The notes below the pieces were generated by a model. The model was not told the origin of the DNA. It did no database searches and worked only from the letters and a program-made list of their open reading frames with translations. From Spirochaetaceae bacterium (lineage in GTDB: Bacteria > Spirochaetota > Spirochaetia > Treponematales > Rectinemataceae), in the NCBI GenBank assembly GCA_025358255.1, contig JANYKC010000079.1:1-37803 (forward strand): 37,803 nucleotides of DNA. Reading direction: 5' to 3'. This document shows positions 1 to 8,589 of this stretch, piece after piece (within the stretch, counting starts at the first letter, position 1; each line of letters opens with the position of its first letter). The translations under genes were made by a program, and so were the position numbers.

Positions 1-1
1 C

Positions 2-721
2 GACGAGATCGGCAAGGTCGTGTTCTTCAACCAGTCCGCGATGCGGACACCGGTCAAGACGGCCATCTTCACGGGCGGCCTCGAGTACGAGGCATGGTCC
101 GCGCTGATCGACGCCGCCTGCGGCATCGATGCCGCGCCGGGCAATAAGGCGGGTTCGCCGCCGCGTTTCGATCCCGATATCTATCGCCGGGTCATCGCCG
201 ACCGCAGTATCTTCATATTGCCGGAGATTGTCCGCGGCTCGGGCCAGTTCCCGAATTCGCGGGCGAGGGCCGTGGAGGGCGCCGATGCCTACCCCTTCGA
301 GGCGATGAAGTCCGGCGGGGGGGCGCCTCCTTTTTTCGCGAAGCGGGAAGAGGCCTATGCGGCACTCAACCTCTCGCTCGCCCTCCAGACCGGCGTCGCC
401 TTGGCCAGGGCGGGCCTGAAGGACGGGACGGAGCTGTTCATCGAGGGCGGTTTCCGGAGAAACGACGACTACGTCGCCCTCGTCCAGGCCCTCGTTCCCG
501 GGTCCCGGACCTCGATGACCGGGATTGCCGAAGCGACAAGCCTTGGCGCGGCCATGACCGCCAAGGCGGCCCTCACCGGGGCGAGGCTCGAGGAGCTCGC
601 CCGCGATTTCGAGATAGAGCGCAGCCATGTGCCGACGATCGAGCTGCCTGGGCTCGCCCAATACCGGGATTCCTTCCTCGGACTGGCGGAACAGCGCGAG
701 GCGCGGAAAGACAGGCGATAA
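2..721 (+). CDS. FGGY-family carbohydrate kinase, C-terminal part (5' end outside window)
   Basis: The reading frame is open from base 2, so the gene begins upstream of the window; the GTG at 20 is internal to the domain and not a credible start. What is visible is the C-terminal actin-like ATPase lobe of an FGGY sugar kinase. It includes the adenosine-binding stretch with FIEGGFRRND, followed by the EATSLGAAM helix that closes the nucleotide site in this family. FGGY kinases phosphorylate sugars or polyols with ATP in the cytoplasm. The sugar-binding N-terminal lobe is missing, so the substrate cannot be judged; the overall look is closer to rhamnulokinase/fuculokinase-type members than to glycerol kinase. 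The next gene starts 34 bases downstream on the same strand, so the kinase, the SorE-like reductase and the HAD phosphatase probably form one operon. Confidence 0.85.
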   Translation, partial: DEIGKVVFFNQSAMRTPVKTAIFTGGLEYEAWSALIDAACGIDAAPGNKAGSPPRFDPDIYRRVIADRSIFILPEIVRGSGQFPNSRARAVEGADAYPFEAMKSGGGAPPFFAKREEAYAALNLSLALQTGVALARAGLKDGTELFIEGGFRRNDDYVALVQALVPGSRTSMTGIAEATSLGAAMTAKAALTGARLEELARDFEIERSHVPTIELPGLAQYRDSFLGLAEQREARKDRR

Positions 722-755
722 ACAGGGTGGCTCAGGAGCCGCCCATGGGGGATAC

Positions 756-2018
756 ATGAAGACAAAAGCAGTGCGCCTTTATGGCGTGAACGACCTGAGG
801 CTCGAGGAGTTCGACCTCAGGCCCATCCGCGATGACGAGATCCTGGCGCGCATCGTATCCGATTCCATCTGCATGTCGAGCTACAAGCTCGCCGTGGAAG
901 GCGCCGCCCACAAGCGCATCCGCCATGACCTGGCCAAGGACCCAATCATCATCGGGCATGAATTCTGCGGCGTCCTGGTCGAGGTCGGGAAAAAATGGGC
1001 GCGCAAGTTCAAGGCCGGCGACAAGTTCGGCATCCAGCCCGCGTTGAACTACCAGGGGACCCTTTGGGCGCCCGGATACTCCTACACCGAACTGGGCGGC
1101 GACGCCACCTTCGTCATCATCCCCAACGAGGTGATGGAGATGGAATGCCTCCTGCCCTTCGAGGCTGACGCCTTCTTCAAGGGTTCGCTATCCGAGCCGA
1201 TGTCCTGCATCGTCGGCGCCTATCACGCCCAATACCACGTGAAGACCGGCAGCTACGTCCACGAGATGGGCATCCGCGAAGGCGGCTCCCTGGCCCTCCT
1301 CGCGGCGGTCGGTCCCATGGGCATCGGCGCCATTGATTACGCCATGCACGCGGACCGCAAGCCCTCCCGGGTGGTCGTCGCGGATATTGACGACGCCCGG
1401 CTCGCGCGGGCCGCCCTCATCCTTCCCGTGGTGGAAGCCGCCCGCAATGGCGTCGAGCTCATCTATGTGAATACGAAGGACATCGCCGACCCGGTGGCGG
1501 CCCTGCGCGCCTTGAATGGTGGCAAGGGTTTCGACGACGTCTTCCTCTTCGCGGCCGTCAAGTCCCTCTTCGAGACCGCCGACCGCCTCCTGGCCCAGGA
1601 CGGCTGCCTCAACTTCTTCGCCGGTCCCACCGACCCCTCGTTCTCCGCGTCCCTCAACCTCTATGACGTCCACTATGATGCCCACCACCTCGTAGGCACG
1701 TCGGGGGGCAATACGGACGACATCCGCGAATCCCTCGAGATGATGGCCAAGGGAAGGCTCAACCCGGTGGCCATGGTGACCCATGTCGGCGGCCTCAACG
1801 CCGTGCCGCAGACCACCATCGACCTTCCCAAGATCCCCGGCGGGAAGAAGCTCATCTACACCCACAAAAGGCTTGACCTGGTGGCGATCGCCGACTTTGC
1901 CCAGCGGGGCCGCAGCGATCCCTTCTACGCCCAGCTGGCCCGCATCGTGGAAAAGACCGACGGTTTCTGGTCCAAGGAAGCCGAGGATTGGCTCCTGGCC
2001 CAGGCGCCGGAGATCTGA
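756..2018 (+). CDS. sorE: Zinc-type medium-chain dehydrogenase, L-sorbose-1-phosphate reductase-like
   Basis: A 420-residue protein starting at the ATG preceded by a G-rich Shine-Dalgarno stretch at 747-752. I recognise the L-sorbose-1-phosphate reductase (SorE) pattern along its full length: an early SDSICMSSYK segment with the catalytic-zinc cysteine, IIIGHEFCG with the zinc-ligand His/Glu, a nucleotide-binding turn (AAVGPMGIGAIDYA), the FFAGPTD segment, the YDVHYDAHH stretch and GTSGGNTDD. SorE reduces L-sorbose 1-phosphate to D-glucitol 6-phosphate with NAD(P)H. The assignment is from remembered family pattern, so the exact phosphorylated ketose is open. The neighbours are an FGGY kinase upstream and a HAD phosphatase that overlaps its stop codon (TGATG). 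This would fit a path in which a ketose is phosphorylated and then reduced. A general sorbitol dehydrogenase is the alternative. Confidence 0.75.
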   Translation: MKTKAVRLYGVNDLRLEEFDLRPIRDDEILARIVSDSICMSSYKLAVEGAAHKRIRHDLAKDPIIIGHEFCGVLVEVGKKWARKFKAGDKFGIQPALNYQGTLWAPGYSYTELGGDATFVIIPNEVMEMECLLPFEADAFFKGSLSEPMSCIVGAYHAQYHVKTGSYVHEMGIREGGSLALLAAVGPMGIGAIDYAMHADRKPSRVVVADIDDARLARAALILPVVEAARNGVELIYVNTKDIADPVAALRALNGGKGFDDVFLFAAVKSLFETADRLLAQDGCLNFFAGPTDPSFSASLNLYDVHYDAHHLVGTSGGNTDDIRESLEMMAKGRLNPVAMVTHVGGLNAVPQTTIDLPKIPGGKKLIYTHKRLDLVAIADFAQRGRSDPFYAQLARIVEKTDGFWSKEAEDWLLAQAPEI

Positions 2019-2719
2019 TGGACGACCTGCTTGCCATGCGGCCTTTCGCGGGCCTCCTTTTCGACGTGGACGGGGTCCTTGTCGACTCGGAGACCTTCAT
2101 AGCCGAGGCGGCTGTGGCGATGTTCGCCGAGCTTTACGGGCTCGCCGTCGACGCCACCGAATTCTCGCCCTTTGTCGGCACGGGCGAGGGACGCTACCTG
2201 GGCGGCGTCGCGGAGGCGCGCGGCATCAAGATCGACCTCGCCAAGGCCAAGGAGCGCACCTACACCCTGTATTTCGAGGTGATACGGAACCGCCTCCACG
2301 AGGTGAAGGGAGCCATCGCACTGGTGCGCGCCTGCCGCGACCTCGGCATCAGGACAGCGATCGCGACGAGCGCCGACAGGAAAAAGCTCGATGCCAACCT
2401 TGCCCAGGTCGGCCTCCTCGAGTCCGACTTCGACGCCGCGGTCACGGGGCTGGACGTGGAGCGCAAGAAACCCTTCCCCGACATCTACCTGGAAGCGGCG
2501 CGCCGCATCGGGCTCGACCCCCGCGACTGCCTTGTGGTCGAGGACGCGGTCACCGGCATCCAGGCAGGCAAGGCCGCCGGCGCGCTGTGCGCCGGGATCA
2601 CGACCACCTTCACCGCCGAAAGCCTCCTTGGCGCCGGAGCCGTCCGGACTTTCGCCGACCTCGTGGAGCTCAGGCCATTCGCGATCGGCGGCGCTTGGCG
2701 TGCCGATCGCGGATCATGA
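2018..2719 (+). CDS. HAD-superfamily sugar phosphatase / beta-phosphoglucomutase-like hydrolase
   Basis: A 233-residue HAD subfamily IA protein. Motif I is DVDGVLVDSE with the nucleophile Asp near residue 16 and the acid/base Asp two residues on. Motif II is IATSADR. The motif III lysine lies in GLDVERKKPFPDIY, and motif IV is VVEDAVTGIQAGKAAG, which binds magnesium. The helical cap sits between motifs I and II, as in beta-phosphoglucomutase and small sugar phosphatases. The start ATG shares its A with the stop TGA of the reductase gene, so translation is probably coupled; a second in-frame ATG at 2036 is possible. Its place in the operon suggests it removes phosphate from, or isomerises, a sugar phosphate in this pathway. 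Phosphatase versus phosphomutase cannot be decided from sequence alone. The gene converges on the ABC permease gene, with 11 bases between the stops. Confidence 0.8.
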   Translation: MDDLLAMRPFAGLLFDVDGVLVDSETFIAEAAVAMFAELYGLAVDATEFSPFVGTGEGRYLGGVAEARGIKIDLAKAKERTYTLYFEVIRNRLHEVKGAIALVRACRDLGIRTAIATSADRKKLDANLAQVGLLESDFDAAVTGLDVERKKPFPDIYLEAARRIGLDPRDCLVVEDAVTGIQAGKAAGALCAGITTTFTAESLLGAGAVRTFADLVELRPFAIGGAWRADRGS

Positions 2720-2730
2720 AGGCCGACGCC

Positions 2731-3726
2731 TCACTTCCCCGGGTCGCCCAGCCGCTTCCTCATCGACAGGATGAACTTGGGCATCTTTCCGCCCTGGTTG
2801 AGGAGAAGGGCCAGGAGGATGACGACGCCTGTGACAAGGGGATGGAAGGACGACGGCATGTTGAGGAGATTGAGCCCGTTGTTGATGAAGCCCACCATGA
2901 CGGCGCCGATGAGGGCACCCGCCACGGAGCCGCTTCCGCCCATGAGGCTCGTGCCGCCCACGACGACCGCGGTGATGACATCGAGCTCGTAGCCTCCCGC
3001 GTTCGCGGCGTAGGCCTGCTGCGTAAGCGACGCCATGACGATTCCGGCCACCGTAGCCGCCGTCGCCGACAGGACGTAGGCCATGATGCGGGTCCGGTCC
3101 GGGTCCACGCCGGAGAGCTTGGCGGCCACCTCGTTGGCGCCGACGGCGATCGCCTTCCTCCCGAAGACCGTATGCTTGAGGAGAATGTGGCTCGCGACGA
3201 TGACGGCCACCATGATGTAGATGGGTATGGGCAGCCCGAAGAGCTTCCCGACGCCGATTGCGAGGAAGCCCTTCGGCTTCATGATGGTGATCATGTCGCC
3301 GTTCGACACGAGCATCGCGATGCCGAAGAGGTAGGTCTTGGCCGCCATCGTGACGATGAAGGCCGGAACCCCGAATTTCGTCGTCACGATGCCGTTGATG
3401 AAGCCGATGAACATGCCGCAGGCGAGGGTGATGACGAGGGCCGGGACCCACGGGATGCCGACCTGGTTCATGAGCACGTTGGCGATGATTCCCGCCAGCG
3501 CGGCCATCGATCCGACCGAAAGGTCGATGCCGCCGGTTATCGGGGCATAGATGAAGCCTGAGCACATGATGCCGATGATGCAGACCGACCACAGGACGTT
3601 CGACAGGTTGCCGAGGGTGAGGAAGCGGGGCGAGAGGACCGAGAGGACGGCCATGAGGAGGATGAGGACGAAAAAGAGACGCAGGTCCTTGAGGAGCTGC
3701 CGAGCCTTCGCGGCCGTGAGGTTCAT
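2731..3726 (-). CDS. Ribose-type sugar ABC transporter permease (second permease)
   Basis: A 331-residue inner-membrane permease of the RbsC/BPD_transp_2 family with many hydrophobic segments. The family's conserved cytoplasmic loop appears as TGGIDLSVGSMAALAG, and a second signature, GGTSLMGGSGSVAGALIGA, lies in the last third. It forms half of the membrane channel of a sugar importer. Its ATG overlaps the stop of the ATPase gene (ATGA), which places it last in the operon binding protein - permease - ATPase - permease. Two different permeases imply a heterodimeric channel, unlike the homodimer built from E. coli RbsC. The sequence does not reveal the substrate. Confidence 0.92.
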   Translation of the reverse strand: MNLTAAKARQLLKDLRLFFVLILLMAVLSVLSPRFLTLGNLSNVLWSVCIIGIMCSGFIYAPITGGIDLSVGSMAALAGIIANVLMNQVGIPWVPALVITLACGMFIGFINGIVTTKFGVPAFIVTMAAKTYLFGIAMLVSNGDMITIMKPKGFLAIGVGKLFGLPIPIYIMVAVIVASHILLKHTVFGRKAIAVGANEVAAKLSGVDPDRTRIMAYVLSATAATVAGIVMASLTQQAYAANAGGYELDVITAVVVGGTSLMGGSGSVAGALIGAVMVGFINNGLNLLNMPSSFHPLVTGVVILLALLLNQGGKMPKFILSMRKRLGDPGK

Positions 3727-5258
3727 GCTGCACCACCTTCGAGGATCCCCGAAGAGGCGCGCAGGACGTCCTCCTCGGTCACCGCTCCCTCAGCGAATTC
3801 CTTGACGATTCTTCCCTTGCGGAGCACGAGGATGCGGTCGGAGAGGCGTGTCAGCTCCGGCAGGTCGGAGGAGACGAGGATGACGGAGACGCCTTCGGAA
3901 GCCAGCCGGGCGATCGTCTGGTACATCTCCTCCTTGGCGCCGATGTCTATGCCGACGGTGGGCTCGTCGACGATGAGGAGCCTGAGGTCGCGGATGAGCC
4001 ACTTGCCCACGACCACCTTCTGCTGGTTTCCTCCCGAGAGGTTGCCGACGGGCAGGCTGGGCTCGGCGGGCTTGATGTTGAGGAGCCCGACGGCCTTCCT
4101 CGACAGCGCTAGCTCCTTCCGGTCGCTCACAAAACCCTTCCCCGCGATGGAATCGAGGTTCGTGATGCCGATGTTCCCCGTGATGCTGATGCCCCCCATG
4201 ATCCCCTGGAGGCGCCGCTCCTCGGGCACGAAGCCGAAGCCGCCCCGGATCGATTGGGAGACGCCGGGCGTCCAGGGCTTGCCCTGGAAACTGATGCTGC
4301 CCGAGTCGTGCGCGTCGATGCCATATATGGCCCGCACGAGTTCGGTCCTTCCCGAACCAACGAGGCCGCCGATGCCGAGGACCTCGCCGGCGTGGAGCTG
4401 GAGGCTGATGTCGGAGAACTTGCCTTCGGACGACAGGCCATGGACATCGAGGACGACCTCGCCGCCCTTCCTCTCCATGACGCACTTCGAGTCCTTCTCG
4501 TCGAGGCAGCGGCCTATCATGAGCCTGATGATCTCGTTGGGGTGGATGCGCTCCTTCTCCAGCACCTCCACAAGGCGCCCGTCACGGAGGACGGTCACGC
4601 GGTCGGAGAGGTCGAAGACCTCCTCCATGCGGTGCGAGATGTAGAGCACGCTGATGCCATCGGCCTTGAGCTGCCTGATGATGCCGAAGAGTTGCGCGCT
4701 TTCGGCCGAGGTCAGGGAGCTCGTCGGCTCGTCCATGATCATGAGGGAGGCCTTGCCGTTGAGCGCCTTGAGGATCTCGACGGTCTGGCGCTGGCCGATG
4801 GAGAGGCCGTCGATGACGTCGGTCGCCTTCAGGTTGAAGCCATAGCGGTCGATCATCGCCTGCGCGAGGCTGTTCATCCTGCGGATGTTGATGATGCCCA
4901 GGACCGGCATGCGCGGTTCCTTCGTCAGGAACATGTTCTGCGCCACCGTCATCCCATGGATCAGGCTGAGTTCCTGGTAGATGACGGCGATGCCGAGGCC
5001 CTGGGCGCCGGTCCTGCTATGGTCGTGGCCGATCTCCTTGCCCTCGAAGACCATCGTTCCGGAGTTGCGCCCCGTGACCCCGGTGATGATCTTGATCAGG
5101 GTGGACTTGCCCGCGCCGTTCTCCCCCACGAGGGCATGGATCTCACCCCGCTTCATGGAGAAATCGACATCGCTGAGGACCATCGGGCCATTGTAGGACT
5201 TGCAGATTTTCCGGCAATCGAGGAGGACTTCCTCGGACGCGTCGCTGTTCTCCGCCAT
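3723..5258 (-). CDS. Sugar ABC transporter ATP-binding protein, tandem ABC domains (RbsA-type)
   Basis: A 511-residue cytoplasmic ATPase with two fused ABC domains, the usual length for the RbsA/MglA/XylG family. The first domain has an intact Walker A (GENGAGKST, about residues 45-53), signature LSIGQRQ and Walker B LMIMDEPTS. The second has a P-loop that departs from GxxGxGKST (GGLVGSGRTELV), signature LSGGNQQK and Walker B LLIVDEPTVGID; such divergence of the second P-loop is normal in this family. It drives uptake through the two flanking permeases. A GGGAGG-type ribosome site lies just upstream of the ATG, 18 bases after the stop of the preceding permease. Confidence 0.95.
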   Translation of the reverse strand: MAENSDASEEVLLDCRKICKSYNGPMVLSDVDFSMKRGEIHALVGENGAGKSTLIKIITGVTGRNSGTMVFEGKEIGHDHSRTGAQGLGIAVIYQELSLIHGMTVAQNMFLTKEPRMPVLGIINIRRMNSLAQAMIDRYGFNLKATDVIDGLSIGQRQTVEILKALNGKASLMIMDEPTSSLTSAESAQLFGIIRQLKADGISVLYISHRMEEVFDLSDRVTVLRDGRLVEVLEKERIHPNEIIRLMIGRCLDEKDSKCVMERKGGEVVLDVHGLSSEGKFSDISLQLHAGEVLGIGGLVGSGRTELVRAIYGIDAHDSGSISFQGKPWTPGVSQSIRGGFGFVPEERRLQGIMGGISITGNIGITNLDSIAGKGFVSDRKELALSRKAVGLLNIKPAEPSLPVGNLSGGNQQKVVVGKWLIRDLRLLIVDEPTVGIDIGAKEEMYQTIARLASEGVSVILVSSDLPELTRLSDRILVLRKGRIVKEFAEGAVTEEDVLRASSGILEGGAA

Positions 5259-5276
5259 ATTCCCTCCCAGGCCTTT

Positions 5277-6284
5277 CTAGGCCGCAGCCCGGTCTTGTTC
5301 CGCCGTACGGCGGCGCGCGCGGTTGCGGGCCAGCCTCTCGGCGAAGCCCTTGTACCAGACATCGACGACGACCACCACCACGATGATCCCGCCGATCACG
5401 ATGGGCTGGATGTAGGGGGAGATGCCGAGCTTCAGGATGCCGTTCTTGATCATGGCCAGGAAGACCGTGCCGATCACGGTCCCCCAGATGTCGCCGATCC
5501 CGCCCGTGAACGGCGTGCCGCCGATGACCACCGCGGCGATGACGTCCATCTCGGAGCCGATCCCGAATTCGGGCATGGCGGTCATCATGCGCGCGGAGAG
5601 GAAGATCGAGGACAGCGAAGCGCAGAAACCGGAGAACATGTAGACGGCGAAGATGGTCTTGTCCGTGTTGATGCCGGAAAGGCGGGCCGCCGTGGGATTG
5701 GCTCCCGTGGCGTAGATGTTGGTGCCCGAGCGGGTCCTCTTGAGGAAGAACTGCACGAGGACGGCAAGCACGAGGAAGACGATGGTGATGATGTAGAAAG
5801 GCCCCACGGTCCCGCCGAAGCCGAGGTAGACGGGGTCCTGGATGAAGACGTTGGACACGAAGCCGTCCGCGTCCTTGACCGCGATGAGGAGGGCAAGGCC
5901 CGCCAGGATGCCGCGGGAGGCCAGGGTGACGATGAACTCGGGCAGCTTGAAACGCGTGATGAAGAAGCCGTTGAAGAGGCCGACGAGGCATCCGGCGCCC
6001 AGGGCCACGGGGATGAAGGCGAAGGCCGGGATGTGGGTGTAGGTCAGGAAGTTGGCGCAGATCATCGCGGTGATCGCGATGACGGCGCCGATGGACATGT
6101 CGATCCCGGCGGTGATGAGGACCAGGGTGAACCCCACCGCGACTATGCCGGTCTGCGAAGCCTCCTGCAGGAGGGTCATCAGGTTGTCGAGCTTCAGGAA
6201 GCTCGGGCTTGCAAGGGAAAGCCCCAGGCCGATGGCGAGGAGCAATCCTATCAGGATCAATCGACGAAGCGCGGTGATCGACAC
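5277..6284 (-). CDS. Ribose-type sugar ABC transporter permease (first permease)
   Basis: A 335-residue inner-membrane permease of the RbsC family. It shows the conserved TAGIDMSIGAVIAI loop and GGTPFTGGIGDIWG signature plus about eight to ten hydrophobic segments. I place the start at a GTG because GGAGG precedes it by six bases; the ATG three bases further upstream is out of frame. The C-terminus is rich in Arg and Ala. It pairs with the other permease gene of the operon. It is separated from the binding-protein gene by about 90 bases containing a strong hairpin, which probably lets the binding protein be made in excess over the membrane parts. Confidence 0.93.
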   Translation of the reverse strand: MSITALRRLILIGLLLAIGLGLSLASPSFLKLDNLMTLLQEASQTGIVAVGFTLVLITAGIDMSIGAVIAITAMICANFLTYTHIPAFAFIPVALGAGCLVGLFNGFFITRFKLPEFIVTLASRGILAGLALLIAVKDADGFVSNVFIQDPVYLGFGGTVGPFYIITIVFLVLAVLVQFFLKRTRSGTNIYATGANPTAARLSGINTDKTIFAVYMFSGFCASLSSIFLSARMMTAMPEFGIGSEMDVIAAVVIGGTPFTGGIGDIWGTVIGTVFLAMIKNGILKLGISPYIQPIVIGGIIVVVVVVDVWYKGFAERLARNRARRRTAEQDRAAA

Positions 6285-6305
6285 GACATGCCTCCGGGTC
6301 TGCCC

Positions 6306-6360
6306 GATGACGAGCCCCCCCCCTTTTGGCCTGGCCTAAAAGGGGGGGGGCGCCGTCATC
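6306..6360 (-). promoter_or_regulatory. Strong GC hairpin between binding-protein and permease genes
   Basis: GATGACG (6306-6312) pairs with CGTCATC (6354-6360), and nine C plus four T (6315-6327) pair perfectly with four A plus nine G (6338-6350) around a 10-base loop that holds GGCC twice. In the operon direction there is no U-run after the stem, so it is not a classical terminator. Position and strength suit an intercistronic element that protects the upstream binding-protein mRNA or attenuates read-through, as known for malE-malF and rbs-type operons. That role is inferred. Confidence 0.65.
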
Positions 6361-6376
6361 GGTGTTTTTTCAAGGA

Positions 6377-7321
6377 CTACCAGCGGCTGGCCGCGGGGAT
6401 CTGTCCCACGGTCTCCTTCGTGGCGAGGAAGGGCTTGACGGTCACGACCTGGGTCTTGGCAAAGGTCTTGGTCCCGGCCTTGAGCGCTTCCAGGGCGAGC
6501 TTGGCGGCGATCGCTCCCTGGTCGTAGGCATTGGTATAAGCGGTCCCGAACACTTTCCCGGACTCGATCTGGGCCAAGGTGCTCATCTGCCCGTTGAAGC
6601 CCCAGATCATGATGTTCTTGAGGCGGCCGGCGGATTCGGCGGCGATGGCGGCGCCCTCGGCCATGTTGTCGTTGACGGCGAACACGGCGTCGAGCTGGCT
6701 GTTGACCTGCATGAAGCTGTTCATGATCGCGATGGCCTTGTCCTTGTTCCACTCGCCGTTCTGGGCGCCGACGATCTTGATGTTCGGGTAGAGCTTGGCC
6801 ATCGAGGCGCGGAAGCCCTTCTCGCGCTCGACGCCGGCCAAGGCCCCTGGAGGCGACTGGATGAGGGCGACATTGCCCGCGCCCTTGAGCGTCTTGCCGA
6901 TGGACTCGCCGACGAGGTAGCCGGCTCCGTAGTCGTCCATGGTGACGCAGGCGAAATGGGGAGCCAAGGTGTCCGTGTTGAGGGTGATGACCGGGATGCC
7001 CTTCGATTCGGCTTTCTTGACGCTTGCGGTGAGGGCCGCCGCATCGATGGGCTGGAGGATGATGAGGTTGTAGCCCTGGTTGATAAAGTCATCCATCATG
7101 GAAACTTGGGTCTCGGCCTTCATCTGCGCGTCGAGGGCCTGGAGCTGCACATTGCCGGCTGCCTTGAGCGTGGTATCGATGCCCGTGCCCCAGGCCTTGG
7201 TCAGTGCCTGCCCTACCGTGCTTGGCAGGTAGCCTATCTTCCAGGTCTGGGCGCTCAGCGTCATGCCGGCGCACAGCAGGAACAAGGCAAGGGGAAGAGC
7301 CATCAATTTCGTCTTAGCCAT
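6377..7321 (-). CDS. Periplasmic sugar-binding protein (RbsB-type) of the ABC importer
   Basis: A 314-residue type I periplasmic binding protein (Peripla_BP_4). A signal peptide is clear: Lys-rich start, hydrophobic LALFLLCAG core and a cleavage region at LSAQT. The mature part begins WKIGYLPST, with later landmarks MMDDFINQGYNLIILQPID and VFAVNDNMAEGA, typical of RbsB-like folds. It captures the substrate in the periplasm and passes it to the two permeases encoded downstream. A strong GAGGAGG ribosome site precedes the ATG by seven bases. It is the first gene of the importer operon, with its own promoter and candidate operator upstream. Substrate is unknown; the ulaG, ulaE and ulaF genes alongside point to L-ascorbate, a related lactone or an L-pentulose. 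Confidence 0.92.
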   Translation of the reverse strand: MAKTKLMALPLALFLLCAGMTLSAQTWKIGYLPSTVGQALTKAWGTGIDTTLKAAGNVQLQALDAQMKAETQVSMMDDFINQGYNLIILQPIDAAALTASVKKAESKGIPVITLNTDTLAPHFACVTMDDYGAGYLVGESIGKTLKGAGNVALIQSPPGALAGVEREKGFRASMAKLYPNIKIVGAQNGEWNKDKAIAIMNSFMQVNSQLDAVFAVNDNMAEGAAIAAESAGRLKNIMIWGFNGQMSTLAQIESGKVFGTAYTNAYDQGAIAAKLALEALKAGTKTFAKTQVVTVKPFLATKETVGQIPAASRW

Positions 7322-7373
7322 CCTAATCCTCCTCTCCGATCAATCACCTTGGTAGCGATTGGCGGACATATAC

Positions 7374-7386
7374 GATCAATTTGATC
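7374..7386. promoter_or_regulatory. Candidate DeoR operator GATCAATTTGATC
   Basis: A perfect 6-1-6 palindrome (GATCAA T TTGATC) lies just downstream of the proposed -10 of the importer operon. The same 13-bp pattern with one changed base occurs at 12694-12706, in the promoter between the FGGY kinase and the 346-residue gene. A repressor bound here would block early transcription. The DeoR protein encoded at 10310-11116 is the obvious candidate ligand. The motif is seen; the binding is inferred. Confidence 0.55.
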
Positions 7387-7401
7387 CTTACTAAAGCAAT
7401 T

Positions 7402-7431
7402 GTATAATCACATTGTTCTTCCCGCAAGCAA
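7402..7431 (-). promoter_or_regulatory. Predicted promoter of the sugar importer operon
   Basis: On the - strand TTGCTT (7431-7426) and TTATAC (7407-7402) are separated by 18 bases, matching a sigma-70 type -35/-10 pair moderately well. The binding-protein gene starts about 80 bases downstream, and the candidate operator at 7374-7386 falls close to the expected transcription start. Confidence 0.4.
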
Positions 7432-7457
7432 AAAAAGCTAAAAAAGCCCTTTTTTGC
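7430..7457 (-). terminator. Predicted intrinsic terminator after ulaG
   Basis: Reading the - strand after the ulaG stop, GC plus six A (7457-7450) can pair with six T plus GC (7445-7437, one bulge) around a GGGC loop, followed by seven T (7436-7430). The stem is AU-rich, so termination may be incomplete. It overlaps the proposed -35 of the importer operon. Confidence 0.45.
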
Positions 7458-7474
7458 AGGCTGACGCACCGCGC

Positions 7475-8539
7475 CTACAGGAAGGAGAGATAGGGCAGGT
7501 CGTGCTCTCCCTCGAAAGCATCCCCGAAACCGCGGGGATGGTGGTACTCAGTCCTGTCCTTGTCAGCCGGATAGACATATTTGCCACCGACCTCCCAAAG
7601 GAAGGGCTTGAAGTGGTAATCGAGGCGGTCCTTCCTCATGCTCCAAAGCACCTTGATTTCCTTGGGATCGGCCTGGAAATTGGTCCAGATGTCATGATGG
7701 AAGGGGATGATGACCTTGGTCTGCAGGGCTTCAGCCATGCGGAGGATATCGATGGAGGTCATCTTGTCCGTGATGCCGCGCGGGTTCTCGCCGAAGGAGC
7801 CAAGGGCCACGTCGACAGGGTTGTCCTTGCCATGTTTCACGTAGTAATTGGAGTAATGCGAATCGCCGGAATGGTAGAGGTTGCCCCCGGTGGTCTTGAT
7901 GAGGTAGTTGACCGCCATGTCGTCCATGTCACGGACCGGTTTTCCGCGGAGCGTATCGCCTTTTTTCGCGGTGATGAGCGCAGTCCGGTCAAAGGATTCA
8001 AGGGCGAGGATCTCGACGTCCTTGATCTTGATCGAGACACCTGGCCTGACGGTAAGGCAGCGTTCCGCCGGAACACCCCAGCTCCTCCAAAGCTCCACGC
8101 AGGCCTTGGGACCGATGAAGGGTACCTCAGGGCCGCAATTCTTGAGGACGGCCGCAGCGACATTCGCGTCGATATGGTCGTTATGGTCATGGGTCGCAAG
8201 GATGGCGTCGACCTGCCTGATCGCAAAGGGATCAAGGGGAAAGATGGCATTGCGCAGGTTCGGCTGCATCTTTTGCGCCCCGGTCATGCGCTGCATCTGG
8301 TGGCCTGCGGTCATGAGGGGATCTTTGGCGGTCTTTTTGCCCGTGCCTACCCAGAAATCGATTGAAAGGTTCGCTCCGCCGGCGCTCTTGAGCCAGATGC
8401 CCGTACAGCCAAGCCACCACATGGCAAAGCTTCCGGGGGCCACGACTTCCTTTTCTATCTCTTCATTGAGCCAGGTGCCCCACTCGGGGAAGGTGCTCAA
8501 TATCCAGGATTCTCGCGTGATATCGTCGATCTTGCCCAT
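7475..8539 (-). CDS. ulaG: L-ascorbate-6-phosphate lactonase (UlaG)
   Basis: A 354-residue metallo-beta-lactamase-fold protein that I recognise as UlaG along its whole length. It opens [20 protein letters not shown], then has [15 protein letters not shown], the metal-binding THDHNDHID near residue 115, [32 protein letters not shown] and [15 protein letters not shown], ending LPYLSFL. UlaG opens the lactone ring of L-ascorbate 6-phosphate to give 3-keto-L-gulonate 6-phosphate in the cytoplasm. The ATG at 8539 is chosen over the longer open frame because GGGAGGT precedes it at correct spacing and homology begins there. It is divergent from ulaE, with 215 bases between. No UlaABC PTS genes are present, so the 6-phosphate must come from another source, perhaps a kinase in this locus. 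Confidence 0.95.
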   Translation of the reverse strand: MGKIDDITRESWILSTFPEWGTWLNEEIEKEVVAPGSFAMWWLGCTGIWLKSAGGANLSIDFWVGTGKKTAKDPLMTAGHQMQRMTGAQKMQPNLRNAIFPLDPFAIRQVDAILATHDHNDHIDANVAAAVLKNCGPEVPFIGPKACVELWRSWGVPAERCLTVRPGVSIKIKDVEILALESFDRTALITAKKGDTLRGKPVRDMDDMAVNYLIKTTGGNLYHSGDSHYSNYYVKHGKDNPVDVALGSFGENPRGITDKMTSIDILRMAEALQTKVIIPFHHDIWTNFQADPKEIKVLWSMRKDRLDYHFKPFLWEVGGKYVYPADKDRTEYHHPRGFGDAFEGEHDLPYLSFL

Positions 8540-8589
8540 CCCTGACCTCCCGCTGGCCAATGAAGGCCAAGCAACTTCGTACCCATGCG

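Noticed and set aside
6338..6368. + strand intrinsic terminator formed by the 6306-6360 hairpin and the following T-run
   Set aside because: The T-run is on the + strand, but no + strand gene ends here; the convergent + operon stops at 2719 and the local genes are all on the - strand.
4254..6527. Very long open frame on the + strand opposite the ABC transporter genes
   Set aside because: It is antisense to well-supported genes, rich in Asp/Glu/His/Gly with no domain; a typical shadow of G+C-rich codon usage. The same holds for the long + frame at 31352-33745.
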